Assembly: GCF_914768025.1 (NCBI RefSeq)
Contig: NZ_CAJZCE010000019.1
Location: 1 to 40,522 of the forward strand
DNA: 40,522 nucleotides
Direction of reading: 5' to 3'
Source: Snodgrassella gandavensis
Lineage (GTDB): Bacteria; Pseudomonadota; Gammaproteobacteria; Burkholderiales; Neisseriaceae
Shown: in pieces, positions 1-8,682 of the stretch
Numbering within the stretch: position 1 is the first letter of the stretch
Layout of the letters: the number at the start of each line of letters is the position of its first letter
Translations under genes and position numbers: made by a program
The notes under the pieces: generated by a model
Told to the model about the DNA's origin: nothing
The model's database searches: none
What the model saw: only the letters and a program-made list of their open reading frames with translations

Positions 1-592
1 GGCGAACTATACGCCTCACCTAAAACGCTGTCAACTACTTTCCCCCTTTATTTTTCTTTATTTCATCATATGACTGTTTTTTAAGATTTTATTTTTGACA
101 CGCTTTGACTCCATTTACGCCTGTCTATTTAAATTCTTCCCTTTACTCAGTCATGCTTTAGTACTGATTAATCTGTTATTCCTGTATTTCTGATTACTCT
201 GCTGCTTTTTATCCATGCCATATCTCTGTTTTAGTTGTCGCGTCAGGACTTAATATGTTGCCGTTGTATAGTTTGTGATTTTGGAAATTCTATATATGTT
301 ACTTCTATATCTTATTAAGCTTGTTTATGCTGTTACTTATAGATAGGCCTATTATTAATTATGGTTTTGCTGTTTCAGTATGGTTGTTGCCTTATTTGCT
401 AGTGCTTTTGTTTTTACTTTTTCTGAAACAATATATAAATGACTGTATGGCAGAATTTTATTTTTGCCGATCAATAAAACTGATACGTTGCTGATTGTGG
501 TTAGGGCTGGTTTAATCAGGAAACAGCTTATTTTATTAATTTCTAATCTTGCTATTTGGCTTGTTTGATTATTATTGGATTTTTTCATTATT
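1..592. other. AT-rich left-edge region, no supported gene
   Basis: No reading frame here has recognisable protein content. A 77-codon minus-strand frame (355-588) is Lys/Asn/Ile-rich, matches no family I know and looks like chance in AT-rich DNA. The region probably contains the rsmE promoter, but I cannot single out a convincing -35/-10 pair. Confidence 0.5.
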
Positions 593-1318
593 ATGCCTCG
601 TTTTTATGTTCCGTCTAGTATTTGTCATTCAGAGACTTTTTCTTTACCGGATGCAACTGCGCGCCATGTACAGGTTTTGCGTTGCCAGCCGGGCGAGCTG
701 ATTGAGCTGTTTGATGGTCTTGGCACTGTTTATCAAGCTGAAATTACAGCTATGGGTAAGAAAAATGTGGATGTGCTGATCCGTGGTAGTGAGATTGTTA
801 CGCTTGAGTCTCCATTGGCGATTACGTTGCTACAATCGGTTTCAAGCAGTGAGCGGATGGATATGACTATCCAGAAAGCTGTGGAATTGGGAGTTACGCT
901 GATTCAGCCGGTGCTGACGGAACGTAGCAGTCAGCGTTTAAGTGGTGACCGGGCGTTGAAAAAGCTGGAACGCTGGCAGGATATTGCGATTGGTGCATGT
1001 GAGCAATGCGGACGGACGATGGTGCCAGAAATTCGGCCGGTGATGGATTTGGCTAATGCATTGGCTGGTTTGGCTACTGATGATTTGAAGCTGCTGATGA
1101 GTTTATGCCGACCACAGGCATTAAATGAGTTTGCACAGCCACAGGCAGTAACGTTGTTAATTGGCCCGGAAGGTGGGTTAAGTAATGCTGAGGAGGAGCT
1201 GGCAATCAGGCATGGTTTCGCTGCTATTAGTCTGGGGCCACGGGTATTGCGTACGGAAACGGCTTCGCTGGCGGCAATTGCTGCGATGCAGGTGTTATGG
1301 GGTGATTTTCGCAAGTAG
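593..1318 (+). CDS. rsmE: 16S rRNA (uracil(1498)-N(3))-methyltransferase RsmE
   Basis: RsmE is a SPOUT-class enzyme that methylates N3 of U1498 in 16S rRNA using S-adenosylmethionine. The protein starts MPRFYVP, the usual RsmE N-terminus (PUA-like domain), and near residue 188 carries LLIGPEGGLS, the knotted SAM-binding loop of the family; LGPRVLRTETA follows near the C-terminus, as in RsmE. I chose the ATG at 593, giving 241 residues; an in-frame TTG at 575 would add six residues (MDFFII) not expected in the family. The gene stands alone and converges on the PPK2 gene, sharing a bidirectional terminator with it. Confidence 0.95.
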   Translation: MPRFYVPSSICHSETFSLPDATARHVQVLRCQPGELIELFDGLGTVYQAEITAMGKKNVDVLIRGSEIVTLESPLAITLLQSVSSSERMDMTIQKAVELGVTLIQPVLTERSSQRLSGDRALKKLERWQDIAIGACEQCGRTMVPEIRPVMDLANALAGLATDDLKLLMSLCRPQALNEFAQPQAVTLLIGPEGGLSNAEEELAIRHGFAAISLGPRVLRTETASLAAIAAMQVLWGDFRK

Positions 1319-1349
1319 TTCAGAATAGGTATTAAGATTTGAGAAAGAA

Positions 1350-1370
1350 CACCAGCCAGTGTGGCTGGTG
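1350..1370. terminator. Bidirectional hairpin terminator between rsmE and ppk2
   Basis: A 9-bp perfect stem, CACCAGCCA (1350-1358) paired with TGGCTGGTG (1362-1370), with a 3-nt loop, sits between two convergent genes. T-rich tracts follow on both strands, so it probably serves both transcripts. Confidence 0.85.
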
Positions 1371-1376
1371 ATGTAT

Positions 1377-2246
1377 TTAGTATTTTTCCGGAATGTAACG
1401 ATAAGGGTAATTGGGCTCCTGATAATTGCCTTTATCCTGCCGCTTTGGCAGTTCGACTTTTTTCCGTGGTGTTTTTTTGTATGGAATTTCGCTGAGTATG
1501 TGTTTGATGATGTTCAAACGCGCTTTCTTTTTGTCGTTGGAATCGACGACATACCATGGAGCCCATGAGGTATCGGTAGCCATAATCATTTCGTCACGGG
1601 CACGGGAGTAGTCGTACCAGCGACTGTAAGATTTGATATCCATGGGAGAGAGTTTCCAGATTTTACGCGGGTCATTAATTCGACCAAGCATGCGTCGGTG
1701 CTGTTCTTCCATGTTTACTTCAAGCCAGTATTTGAGCAGGATGATGCCTGAATTGATGATGGCCTTTTCCATAAAAGGAATGATTTCGAGAAATTCTTTG
1801 CTTTCCTGTTCTGTGCAAAATCCCATAACACGCTCTACACCAGCACGGTTATACCAGCTACGGTCAAAGATGATAACTTCGCCGGCTGCAGGTAAATGGG
1901 GAATGTAACGCTGCATGTACATTTGTGTTTTCTGGCGTTCACTCGGTGCTGGTAAGGCTACTACCTGAAATATGCGTGGGCTGACTCTTTCGGTAATTGC
2001 TTTAATTGCACCACCCTTGCCTGCACCATCACGTCCTTCGAAGATGATGCAAACTTTTTGCCCGGAAGCTTTCACCCATTCTTGCAGGGCGACCATTTCA
2101 CCCTGAAGTTTTTCGAGCTCTTTGTAGTATTTCTTTTTGGTTAATTTTTTGTGTTTGCTATTTTTGTCGGTACAGATATTGCTTTGTTTTTCAGTTTGCT
2201 CGGTATCAGGCGTTTCTGTCTCTGGTTGCAATTGTTTATCAGTCAT
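1377..2246 (-). CDS. ppk2: Polyphosphate kinase 2 (PPK2 family)
   Basis: PPK2 enzymes transfer phosphate between polyphosphate and nucleotides, usually regenerating NTPs or NDPs from polyP. The Walker A loop GRDGAGKGG lies near residues 71-79, followed by the family signatures PAPSERQ and FDRSWYNRAGVERVMGF; the C-terminus ends NYPYRYIPEKY, typical of short single-domain PPK2. Length is 289 residues from the ATG at 2246, which has an AGGGTGG ribosome-binding site about five bases upstream; a GTG three codons earlier (2255) is less likely. The Lys/Glu-rich N-terminal 45 residues look unstructured. The gene stands alone. Nucleotide preference cannot be read from sequence alone. Confidence 0.93.
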   Translation of the reverse strand: MTDKQLQPETETPDTEQTEKQSNICTDKNSKHKKLTKKKYYKELEKLQGEMVALQEWVKASGQKVCIIFEGRDGAGKGGAIKAITERVSPRIFQVVALPAPSERQKTQMYMQRYIPHLPAAGEVIIFDRSWYNRAGVERVMGFCTEQESKEFLEIIPFMEKAIINSGIILLKYWLEVNMEEQHRRMLGRINDPRKIWKLSPMDIKSYSRWYDYSRARDEMIMATDTSWAPWYVVDSNDKKKARLNIIKHILSEIPYKKTPRKKVELPKRQDKGNYQEPNYPYRYIPEKY

Positions 2247-2444
2247 AATTACCACCCTTTGCCGGTTGGTTTGTTAATAATTAAATTACTTTTACCTATA
2301 TAAACAGAATATTAATGATAACAGCCATTTGCAACTTGAGTTACGCGTTTTTACATTGTAATTTTATTCAGACATTCATGTTTATGTAACCTGATATATT
2401 TTTGGGCAGAATGGCCATCTGCTTTATTGAGGATATGGAACGAA

Positions 2445-3644
2445 TTATTGTGGCAATTGATTTTTTGCATTGGTACGCTGTTCGTCACGTACGGTAAACC
2501 ACCATACGATTAAGCCAATTATTGCTAGCACAACACCAACCCAAGCGGTACTGCTCCAGCCCCAGCCTGCGGCAATAGTTAAACCTCCCAAATAAGGCCC
2601 GAGGGCATTGGCGGCGTTGAAAGCGCTATGATTCAGTGCTGCGGCCAGAGTTTGGGCATCTTTGGCTACGTCCATAAGACGAATTTGTAACAAGGTACCT
2701 ACGGCACCGCTCATGCCGATGAGAACGACTTGTATGCATATCCAGTATGGATAATGTAGGGCAAAAGGGTATAAGGCTAACATGACTGCCGACCATGCCA
2801 GTAACCATGCTAGTCCTGACATTACATGGCGTCCAACCAGACGCGGTATGATGATGTTGCCTAGGGTCATGCCTACGCCGTATAGACACATAACCAGTGG
2901 CACGCTTTTGGGTGACATACCGGTAATGTTTTCGAGGGTTGAAGCCATGTAGGCATATATGCCAAACATGCCGCCAAAGCCGATAGCACCTATGGCTAGT
3001 GTGAGCCAAATCTGACGATTGGTGAGTGCACTGAGTTCGCGCACGGCATTGCTGCCGCCACCCTGCATGCAGTTTGGTGGTAAAAAAAGAGCTACTAAGA
3101 TGACGGTGATAGCAGCCAGTAAGGCAACTATGAGAAAGACGACGCGCCAACCTACTGCCTGTGCCAGCCAACTGCTTAAGGGCACGCCGATGGTGGTGGC
3201 AAGGGTTAAGCCAATCATCATTAACCCCACAGCCTGTGTTCTTTTTTCTGGTGATACCATGGCCGCGGCAACCAACGCACCAACGCCAAAATAAGCTCCA
3301 TGTGGTAAGCCGCTTAAGAAGCGAAATAACATTATGCTGTTGTAGTTCGGAGCGAGCATGGTGCCTAGATGTGCTGAAGCAAAAAATGCCATGAGCACTA
3401 ACAACAGACTGCGCCGACTGAAACGCGCGCCAAATATGGCAATAACTGGAGCACCTACAACAACACCAAGGGCATAAATACTGATTAGATGTCCTGCTGT
3501 GGGTTCGCTGATATTTAAGCCGCTGGCGATATAGGGTAAAACGCTCATGGTGGCAAATTCGGTGATGCCGATGGCGAAACCGCCAACGGCAAGGGCAAGT
3601 AATAGCCAGCGTGGATGGGGGATACGGTTAGGTTCTGTGTTCAT
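2445..3644 (-). CDS. MFS transporter, DHA1 family (AraJ/YdhP-like)
   Basis: This 399-residue protein has about 12 hydrophobic segments, the usual number for a major facilitator superfamily drug/proton antiporter. After a short cytoplasmic start, TM1 reads LLALAVGGFAIGITEFATMS, where GITEF is characteristic of DHA1 sugar/drug efflux proteins such as AraJ and YdhP. The TM2-TM3 loop FGARFSRRSLLL corresponds to MFS motif A. It is predicted to be an inner-membrane proton-driven exporter; the substrate is unknown. It is divergent from the aminotransferase operon starting at 4038 and might export that locus's product, but nothing direct links them. Confidence 0.85.
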   Translation of the reverse strand: MNTEPNRIPHPRWLLLALAVGGFAIGITEFATMSVLPYIASGLNISEPTAGHLISIYALGVVVGAPVIAIFGARFSRRSLLLVLMAFFASAHLGTMLAPNYNSIMLFRFLSGLPHGAYFGVGALVAAAMVSPEKRTQAVGLMMIGLTLATTIGVPLSSWLAQAVGWRVVFLIVALLAAITVILVALFLPPNCMQGGGSNAVRELSALTNRQIWLTLAIGAIGFGGMFGIYAYMASTLENITGMSPKSVPLVMCLYGVGMTLGNIIIPRLVGRHVMSGLAWLLAWSAVMLALYPFALHYPYWICIQVVLIGMSGAVGTLLQIRLMDVAKDAQTLAAALNHSAFNAANALGPYLGGLTIAAGWGWSSTAWVGVVLAIIGLIVWWFTVRDEQRTNAKNQLPQ

Positions 3645-4037
3645 AGGTATGTTGGTATGCGGACGTATTGTAGCCGGACTAATTGCTTGTTTATTAATAT
3701 TTAAGTCTAACTGATTGAGAAATATTAGTAAAAATACAGTTTTTTACTCTATAGCATATGATGTACTGTTTTTATTTTATTGTGTTAATCCTTGTGGATG
3801 ATGAAATTTGGTGACGCTATGTATTGGTAGACATTTTATTCTGTTATGGCTGTTAAATACGCTGTATTTTGGATTTTATGCTTCTACTTTGAATGCTAAG
3901 ATAATTTAATCTGCAGTAGGTAATGGTTTTATATGGCTATCAGTGTGTTGTTTTCTACAGGTGTTATGCTTTAGCAGGATATAATAGTATTGATTATGTA
4001 CTTTTTATAAGCTTTTTATTTGGAAAGAATGGAATTA
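3645..4037. other. Divergent intergenic region
   Basis: This AT-rich stretch separates the divergent MFS gene and the aminotransferase operon and must hold promoters for both. A TATAAT box at 3980-3985 is correctly placed for the rightward operon, but no good -35 lies at 16-18 bp from it, so the promoter may be weak or activator-dependent. No coding content is visible. Confidence 0.5.
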
Positions 4038-5456
4038 ATGATGAGTAAGCCTAGTGCTCAAACAATTGAAAATCGTCGGGATGATACGCAGTTGCTCGCT
4101 GATGAAGCAAAGTATTGTTCTTTTGGTGATACGGTACATTATGTTAATCCGCCGAAAATTTTTGATGGCTGCGAAGGCAGCTATATGTATGATAAAAATG
4201 GCACGCCCTATCTGGATTTGCAGATGTGGTATTCGGCCTGTAATTTTGGTTATGCTAATGAACGCCTGAATACGGTGTTAAAGCAGCAGGTAGATACTTT
4301 GCCGCAGTGTGCAAGCCAGTATTTGCATCCAACCAAAATTGAGCTGGCAAAAACTATTGCTGAGGATATGAAGCGCAAATTTGGGCGTGATGGTCGGGTT
4401 CATTTTAATGTTGGCGGTTCTCAGTGTATTGAGGATTCTCTGAAAATTATCCGTAATGCGTCTGAAGGCCGGTCATTGATGTTTGCGTTTGAAGGTGGCT
4501 ACCACGGTCGTACGCTGGGTGCATCTTCTATTACTTCAAGCTTCCGCTATCGCCGTCGCTATGGTCATTTTGCTGACCGTGCAATGTTTATTCCGTTTCC
4601 TTATCCGTTCCGTCGGCCTAAAGGTATGACAGCAGAAGAATATGGAGAACATCTGGTAGCTGATTTCGCCCGTTTGTTTGAAACGGAATACCACGGTGTG
4701 TGGGATCCGAAAGCAGGTCAGGCCGAATATGCGGCGTTCTATATAGAGCCGCTGCAAGGTACTGGTGGTTATATTGTGCCGCCACGTAACTATTTTAAAG
4801 GACTGAAAAAAGTTCTGGATCAGTATGGTATTTTGCTGGTGGTCGATGAAATACAGATGGGCTTTTATCGCACTGGTAAGTTATGGTCGATTGAACACTT
4901 TGATGTACAACCAGATATGCTGGTGTTCGCTAAAGCATTGACCAATGGTTTGAATCCTCTCGGTGGTTTGTGGGCACGGGAAGAGCTGATTAATCCGCAG
5001 GTATTCCCTGCTGGTTCTACTCATTCTACTTTTGCTTCAAATCCGCTGGGTACGGCTGTGGGTCTCGAAGTATTCAGAATGATGGCAGAAACCGATTATG
5101 AGAAAATGGTTATGGAAAGCGGTGCCTATTTCCTTGAAGGCTTGAAAACTTTGGAACAGCGCCATAAGGAAATCGGTGAAGTAGATGGTCTGGGACTGGC
5201 GTTGCGTGCCGAAATCTGTACTGAAGACGGCTTTACACCAAATAAAGTGCTGGTAGATAAGATGGTAGATATCGGTATGTCTGGCGATCTGGAATGGCAA
5301 GGCCAGAAAATGGGGCTGGTATTGGATATTGGCGGTTATTACAAGAATGTGATTACTTTTGCCCCATCATTGCATATTACGAAACAGGAAATTGATCAAG
5401 GTATTGAATTATTGGATCAATTGATTACGCGTGCTAAAAAAGAATTAAACGCTTAA
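4038..5456 (+). CDS. Class III PLP-dependent aminotransferase
   Basis: This is a fold-type I, class III aminotransferase of the family that includes ornithine, 4-aminobutyrate, acetylornithine and diaminobutyrate aminotransferases. Visible motifs are the PLP phosphate region VGGSQCIEDSLKI, the aromatic stacking segment GGYHGRT, the acidic VDEIQMGFYRTG (Asp binds the pyridine nitrogen) and the Schiff-base lysine in VFAKALTNG near residue 298. At about 472 residues it is slightly long for the family, with an N-terminal extension. ATGs lie at 4029, 4038 and 4041; GGAAAGA at 4022-4028 suits 4038. It is the first gene of a rightward operon with an acyltransferase and an arginase-fold enzyme, which points to a di- or polyamine-type substrate, but specificity is not determined. 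Confidence 0.88.
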   Translation: MMSKPSAQTIENRRDDTQLLADEAKYCSFGDTVHYVNPPKIFDGCEGSYMYDKNGTPYLDLQMWYSACNFGYANERLNTVLKQQVDTLPQCASQYLHPTKIELAKTIAEDMKRKFGRDGRVHFNVGGSQCIEDSLKIIRNASEGRSLMFAFEGGYHGRTLGASSITSSFRYRRRYGHFADRAMFIPFPYPFRRPKGMTAEEYGEHLVADFARLFETEYHGVWDPKAGQAEYAAFYIEPLQGTGGYIVPPRNYFKGLKKVLDQYGILLVVDEIQMGFYRTGKLWSIEHFDVQPDMLVFAKALTNGLNPLGGLWAREELINPQVFPAGSTHSTFASNPLGTAVGLEVFRMMAETDYEKMVMESGAYFLEGLKTLEQRHKEIGEVDGLGLALRAEICTEDGFTPNKVLVDKMVDIGMSGDLEWQGQKMGLVLDIGGYYKNVITFAPSLHITKQEIDQGIELLDQLITRAKKELNA

Positions 5457-5468
5457 GCCACGTAAGAT

Positions 5469-5499
5469 GGCAGCTCGGCTAGTATTTAAGCCAGCTGCC
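5469..5499 (+). promoter_or_regulatory. Intercistronic stem-loop
   Basis: GGCAGCT (5469-5475) pairs with AGCTGCC (5493-5499), and after a one-base bulge GGCT (5477-5480) pairs with AGCC (5489-5492), around an 8-nt loop. No T-run follows and the next start codon is only 12 nt away, so this looks like an mRNA-processing or stabilising hairpin or an attenuator, not a terminator. Confidence 0.55.
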
Positions 5500-5511
5500 G
5501 TATAGGATGTT

Positions 5512-6600
5512 ATGAATTATCTGACTCAACTGGAACCGGATGAACTGGTCGAAACTTTTTTGGCCAGTCCTCCACAAGATTTTACTGCATGGCAACTAAC
5601 GAGTGATGTACCCGCTTTTGCTGCACGCTTTAATTTACTCACTACCGCTGATTCTGCTTTTCAGCAAAAAATTCGTCATTGGCCACTATTTCGTTGGTGG
5701 CAACGGTTTCTGCAACCTCTTACCTGTTTTATTGGGACAACGGTATCTGAATATGCTTTGTTCACTCAACACCAATCAGCACAGCAATTAGCTTTAGAAA
5801 TAAAGCAGAATTATGGCAAAAAATACCCGCTGCTGATTGTGAAAGATATTCCGCAACAGTCACCATTACTGGATACTCAGGCAAATGATTATGCAGCCAC
5901 ACTGATTCAATCATTGCAGCAACAGGGATTTATTGCAGTGGAAGGTCAGGCTTTGGCGTGGGTGCCTATTGATTTTAATGATATTGACGAATATCTGAGC
6001 CGCTTATCTTATCAACGCCGCAAAAATTTTCGACGTAAGTTGAAAACGCAGTCACTGGTGGAAACTGGTTGTCTACGCAGCGGTGATGCGTATTTTCAGG
6101 ATGAGGACGTTTTAGCGCAGTTTTATCAGTTATATTTGAATGTTTACAATCAAAGTGAAATTCATTTTGATTTATTAACCCGGGAATTTTTTGTGCGCCT
6201 GTTACAGGACAGCAGCAATCAAGCCCGAATTTTTACCTATCATTATCAACAGCAATTGATTGGATACAATATTTGTTTTGTTCTCAATAATATGCTGGTA
6301 GATAAATATATTGGCTTTGTTTATCCACAGGCTCGGAAGCTGAATCTGTATTATCTGAGCTGGTTTTATAATCTGGATTACGCTAGACAGCACGGACTGG
6401 ATTTTTATGTAGCCGGTTGGACTGATCCACAAGTGAAAGCATCTTTAGGTGCACATTTCACTTTTACCAAGCATATGGTCTATGTACGCAACCCGGTTTT
6501 AAGAACCTTACTATCCAAGATCAGTAGCCGCTTTGAGCAGGACAAAACTTGGCAGGAAGTCAGTAAGCAACATAGTCAGGATAGTAAAAAACATGAATAA
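5512..6600 (+). CDS. GNAT / FemAB-like acyltransferase (BioF2-like domain)
   Basis: This 362-residue protein is most like the GNAT-superfamily acyltransferases with a FemAB-like (BioF2-like, Acetyltransf_6 type) domain. The basic stretch LSYQRRKNFRRKLK near residue 170 is the family's characteristic RR.N.RR-type segment. It is followed by an acceptor-side segment (YQLYLNVYNQSEIHFDLLT) and a GNAT-like core (QQLIGYNICFVLNNMLVDKYIGF) ending in a segment ordering Tyr-rich helices (LNLYYLSWFYNLDYARQHG). Such enzymes N-acylate amines or amino acids with acyl-CoA, acyl-ACP or aminoacyl-tRNA donors; donor and acceptor are not evident here. It follows the aminotransferase by 55 nt and overlaps the next gene by 8 nt, so the three are probably cotranscribed. 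There is no signal peptide, so it is cytoplasmic. Confidence 0.7.
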   Translation: MNYLTQLEPDELVETFLASPPQDFTAWQLTSDVPAFAARFNLLTTADSAFQQKIRHWPLFRWWQRFLQPLTCFIGTTVSEYALFTQHQSAQQLALEIKQNYGKKYPLLIVKDIPQQSPLLDTQANDYAATLIQSLQQQGFIAVEGQALAWVPIDFNDIDEYLSRLSYQRRKNFRRKLKTQSLVETGCLRSGDAYFQDEDVLAQFYQLYLNVYNQSEIHFDLLTREFFVRLLQDSSNQARIFTYHYQQQLIGYNICFVLNNMLVDKYIGFVYPQARKLNLYYLSWFYNLDYARQHGLDFYVAGWTDPQVKASLGAHFTFTKHMVYVRNPVLRTLLSKISSRFEQDKTWQEVSKQHSQDSKKHE

Positions 6601-7483
6601 ACCGGTAATTCTGGATTTTGACCACAGTATGGGCACAATAGCAGATGCTTTCAGAATTGAACTGGGGCAATGGCAGGAAGCTATTCGTTTTGGCTGTGCA
6701 CAAGCCAAATTCAAACAGTTACAGGCAGAACTGACACGACAGTTACCAGCGTGCTATGGTACGGTACTGATGGGTAGCGGCGATTACCACCATGTTTCAC
6801 TATTACTGATTAAACGTTTACAGCAGTATTTCAATGCTACTAATCCAATACAGGTAGTTATTTTTGATAATCATCCGGACAATATGCGCTATCTGTTCGG
6901 GATTCACTGTGGTTCGTGGGTAAGCTATGTGGCGCAATTGCCTTTTGTCAGCCATGTGCATGTACTGGGTATCACTTCAAATGATATTGGCTTTGCCCAC
7001 TGCTGGGAAAACCGGCTGACACCATTACTTCAAGGTAAATTAACTTACTGGTGTATGGATGTTCAGGTTGGCTGGGCAAAAAAAATCGGCCTACAACAGG
7101 CTTTTCGTGCCTTTGCTTCGCCAGAAGAGCTGGTTAGCGCATTTATTCAGGCACAGCAACAAACCAGTGAATCAGTATATGTTTCAATTGATAAGGATGT
7201 GCTGGGTAAGGATGTGGTGCAAACCAACTGGGATCAGGGTCGTATGCAGCTGGTGCATTTATTGACTGTAATTGCTGCGCTGGATCAGCGCATTATTGGT
7301 AGCGACATTACCGGTGAAGTATCGCAATGGCAATACACCAACCTGCTCAAACGTCTGCTCAGTGCCATGGACAAGCAGGAACCGATTCCGGCAGCCACGC
7401 TGGCTGCATGGCAGCAACAACACCATGCGGTTAACCAGCAACTGCTTGCTGCTTTAGCTCAGCATCAACAAACGGTATTCTGA
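6593..7483 (+). CDS. Arginase/agmatinase-fold (ureohydrolase family) protein
   Basis: The family hydrolyses guanidino groups or, in other members, amides at a binuclear metal centre. The metal-ligand motifs are recognisable but divergent: GSGDYHH (residues 61-67, for GGDHS), FDNHPDN (91-97, for DAHxD) and SIDKDVLGKD (199-207, for SxDxD). All core Asp/His positions appear kept, so it should be active, but the spacing and flanks differ from true arginases and agmatinases. The start at 6593 (MNKPVILDFDHS) gives 296 residues and overlaps the acyltransferase stop by 8 nt, indicating translational coupling. Its 3' end overlaps the convergent DegT-type aminotransferase by 19 nt. The substrate is unknown: a guanidino compound or N-acylated amine would fit the neighbours. 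Confidence 0.75.
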   Translation: MNKPVILDFDHSMGTIADAFRIELGQWQEAIRFGCAQAKFKQLQAELTRQLPACYGTVLMGSGDYHHVSLLLIKRLQQYFNATNPIQVVIFDNHPDNMRYLFGIHCGSWVSYVAQLPFVSHVHVLGITSNDIGFAHCWENRLTPLLQGKLTYWCMDVQVGWAKKIGLQQAFRAFASPEELVSAFIQAQQQTSESVYVSIDKDVLGKDVVQTNWDQGRMQLVHLLTVIAALDQRIIGSDITGEVSQWQYTNLLKRLLSAMDKQEPIPAATLAAWQQQHHAVNQQLLAALAQHQQTVF

Positions 7484-8652
7484 ATAACTTCAGCTATTCG
7501 GGAAAATTGTGCATCAGTAAGCCATGGACTATTGGTAATGGTTAACATACGTGCAGCAAAATCTTCAGCATTGGGCATGGCCATAGCTGGTACGAGTGGC
7601 CGCAGGTAATCGTATTGTGCCAGTGTATGGATGAATAAACGGGTAACGCCTAAGGGACTAGCCCATAATTGGTTTAATACTGCATCGCGGTGCTGGCCGG
7701 TGGGCAATAACACCATCAGAAATGGCCATACTCCCTGTCCATGCTGGTCAATAATTACCTGTACGCCGGTAATGCTCTGCAACTGCTGAATACGTTGCTG
7801 CGCCTGTTGTTGCAAGGTATATAAAAATGTCGGTAAGCGTTGTAAAGCATTCGCAGCGACATTCTGCCGCCAGCGGCTAACCCGATGCAAAGGGATAGCA
7901 AAATCAAAATCATCGCCTACTGCGGCAATCCATTGTTGCTGACGCAGGGCTTTGCGCCGGCCGTGTCCATAGGCAAAGTGCAACCCAGTAGGATTATATA
8001 AGGCTGTATACCCTAAAAGTTCGAGAGTGCGCAGTGCTTCCCATTTAAGCTGCAATGGTAATAACCTGTTAGCGGTGGTTTGCAAACTGCGGCGTAACTG
8101 TGTATCAGCTGCGGTTAGCAAACCACCTTCATACATGGTTAGTCCTTTACCGGCCGCCAGACTAAACAATATAACATCACCATGTTTGCCTACTTCAGCA
8201 CCCAATGCCTGCGCCGCATCTTCTATTACACTAATTTGGTATGGCTGTGCCAGTTGTTTAACGGTACCTACATCCGTTACCCGACCACCTAGATGGGTGG
8301 GTATGACAGCCAATACATGCTCATTTAACAGGGTAGTAAGTTGTGCAGTATCCAGATCAATACTATCTGGCTTTAAATCACATAGTTGTATCTGCAAACC
8401 GCAATGATGAATGGCCAAAGCCACCAGTGGACAGGTATAAGCCGGGACAATTACGGTTTTGCGCTGGGGGTGTTGTTGTGCCAGCGTAGTTAAGGCAACG
8501 ATCAGTGCCGCCGTACCGGAACAGGTTACCTGTAATGGCGACAAATTTAATTGTGTACTGACACTGTCTGGCAGTGATTGCTGTGTCGGCAACCAGTCAC
8601 GCCATTTCAATGGTAAACCGGCAGTAGGCGGATTTTCATAATAGTTGAGCAT
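7465..8652 (-). CDS. DegT/DnrJ/EryC1/StrS-type PLP aminotransferase
   Basis: This fold-type I enzyme of about 395 residues has the hallmarks of the DegT/ArnB group: CSGTAAL (44-50) at the PLP phosphate site, VIEDAAQALGAE with Asp145 for the pyridine nitrogen, and LFSLAAGKGLTMYEGG, where Lys169 is the likely Schiff-base lysine. The context around that lysine departs from the usual SF..TKN..tGEGG of sugar aminotransferases, so the substrate may not be a nucleotide sugar. The ATG at 8652 is preferred; a GTG at 8661 would add three residues. It is the last gene of the leftward operon, 21 nt after the second EamA gene, and its end overlaps the arginase-fold gene. Confidence 0.8.
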   Translation of the reverse strand: MLNYYENPPTAGLPLKWRDWLPTQQSLPDSVSTQLNLSPLQVTCSGTAALIVALTTLAQQHPQRKTVIVPAYTCPLVALAIHHCGLQIQLCDLKPDSIDLDTAQLTTLLNEHVLAVIPTHLGGRVTDVGTVKQLAQPYQISVIEDAAQALGAEVGKHGDVILFSLAAGKGLTMYEGGLLTAADTQLRRSLQTTANRLLPLQLKWEALRTLELLGYTALYNPTGLHFAYGHGRRKALRQQQWIAAVGDDFDFAIPLHRVSRWRQNVAANALQRLPTFLYTLQQQAQQRIQQLQSITGVQVIIDQHGQGVWPFLMVLLPTGQHRDAVLNQLWASPLGVTRLFIHTLAQYDYLRPLVPAMAMPNAEDFAARMLTITNSPWLTDAQFSRIAEVIQNTVC

Positions 8653-8682
8653 AAATGGCACTAAAACTCAGACCCAGAAAAT

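Noticed and set aside
355-588. 77-codon minus-strand reading frame
   Set aside because: Composition is typical of AT-rich non-coding DNA, and no domain or signal is recognisable.
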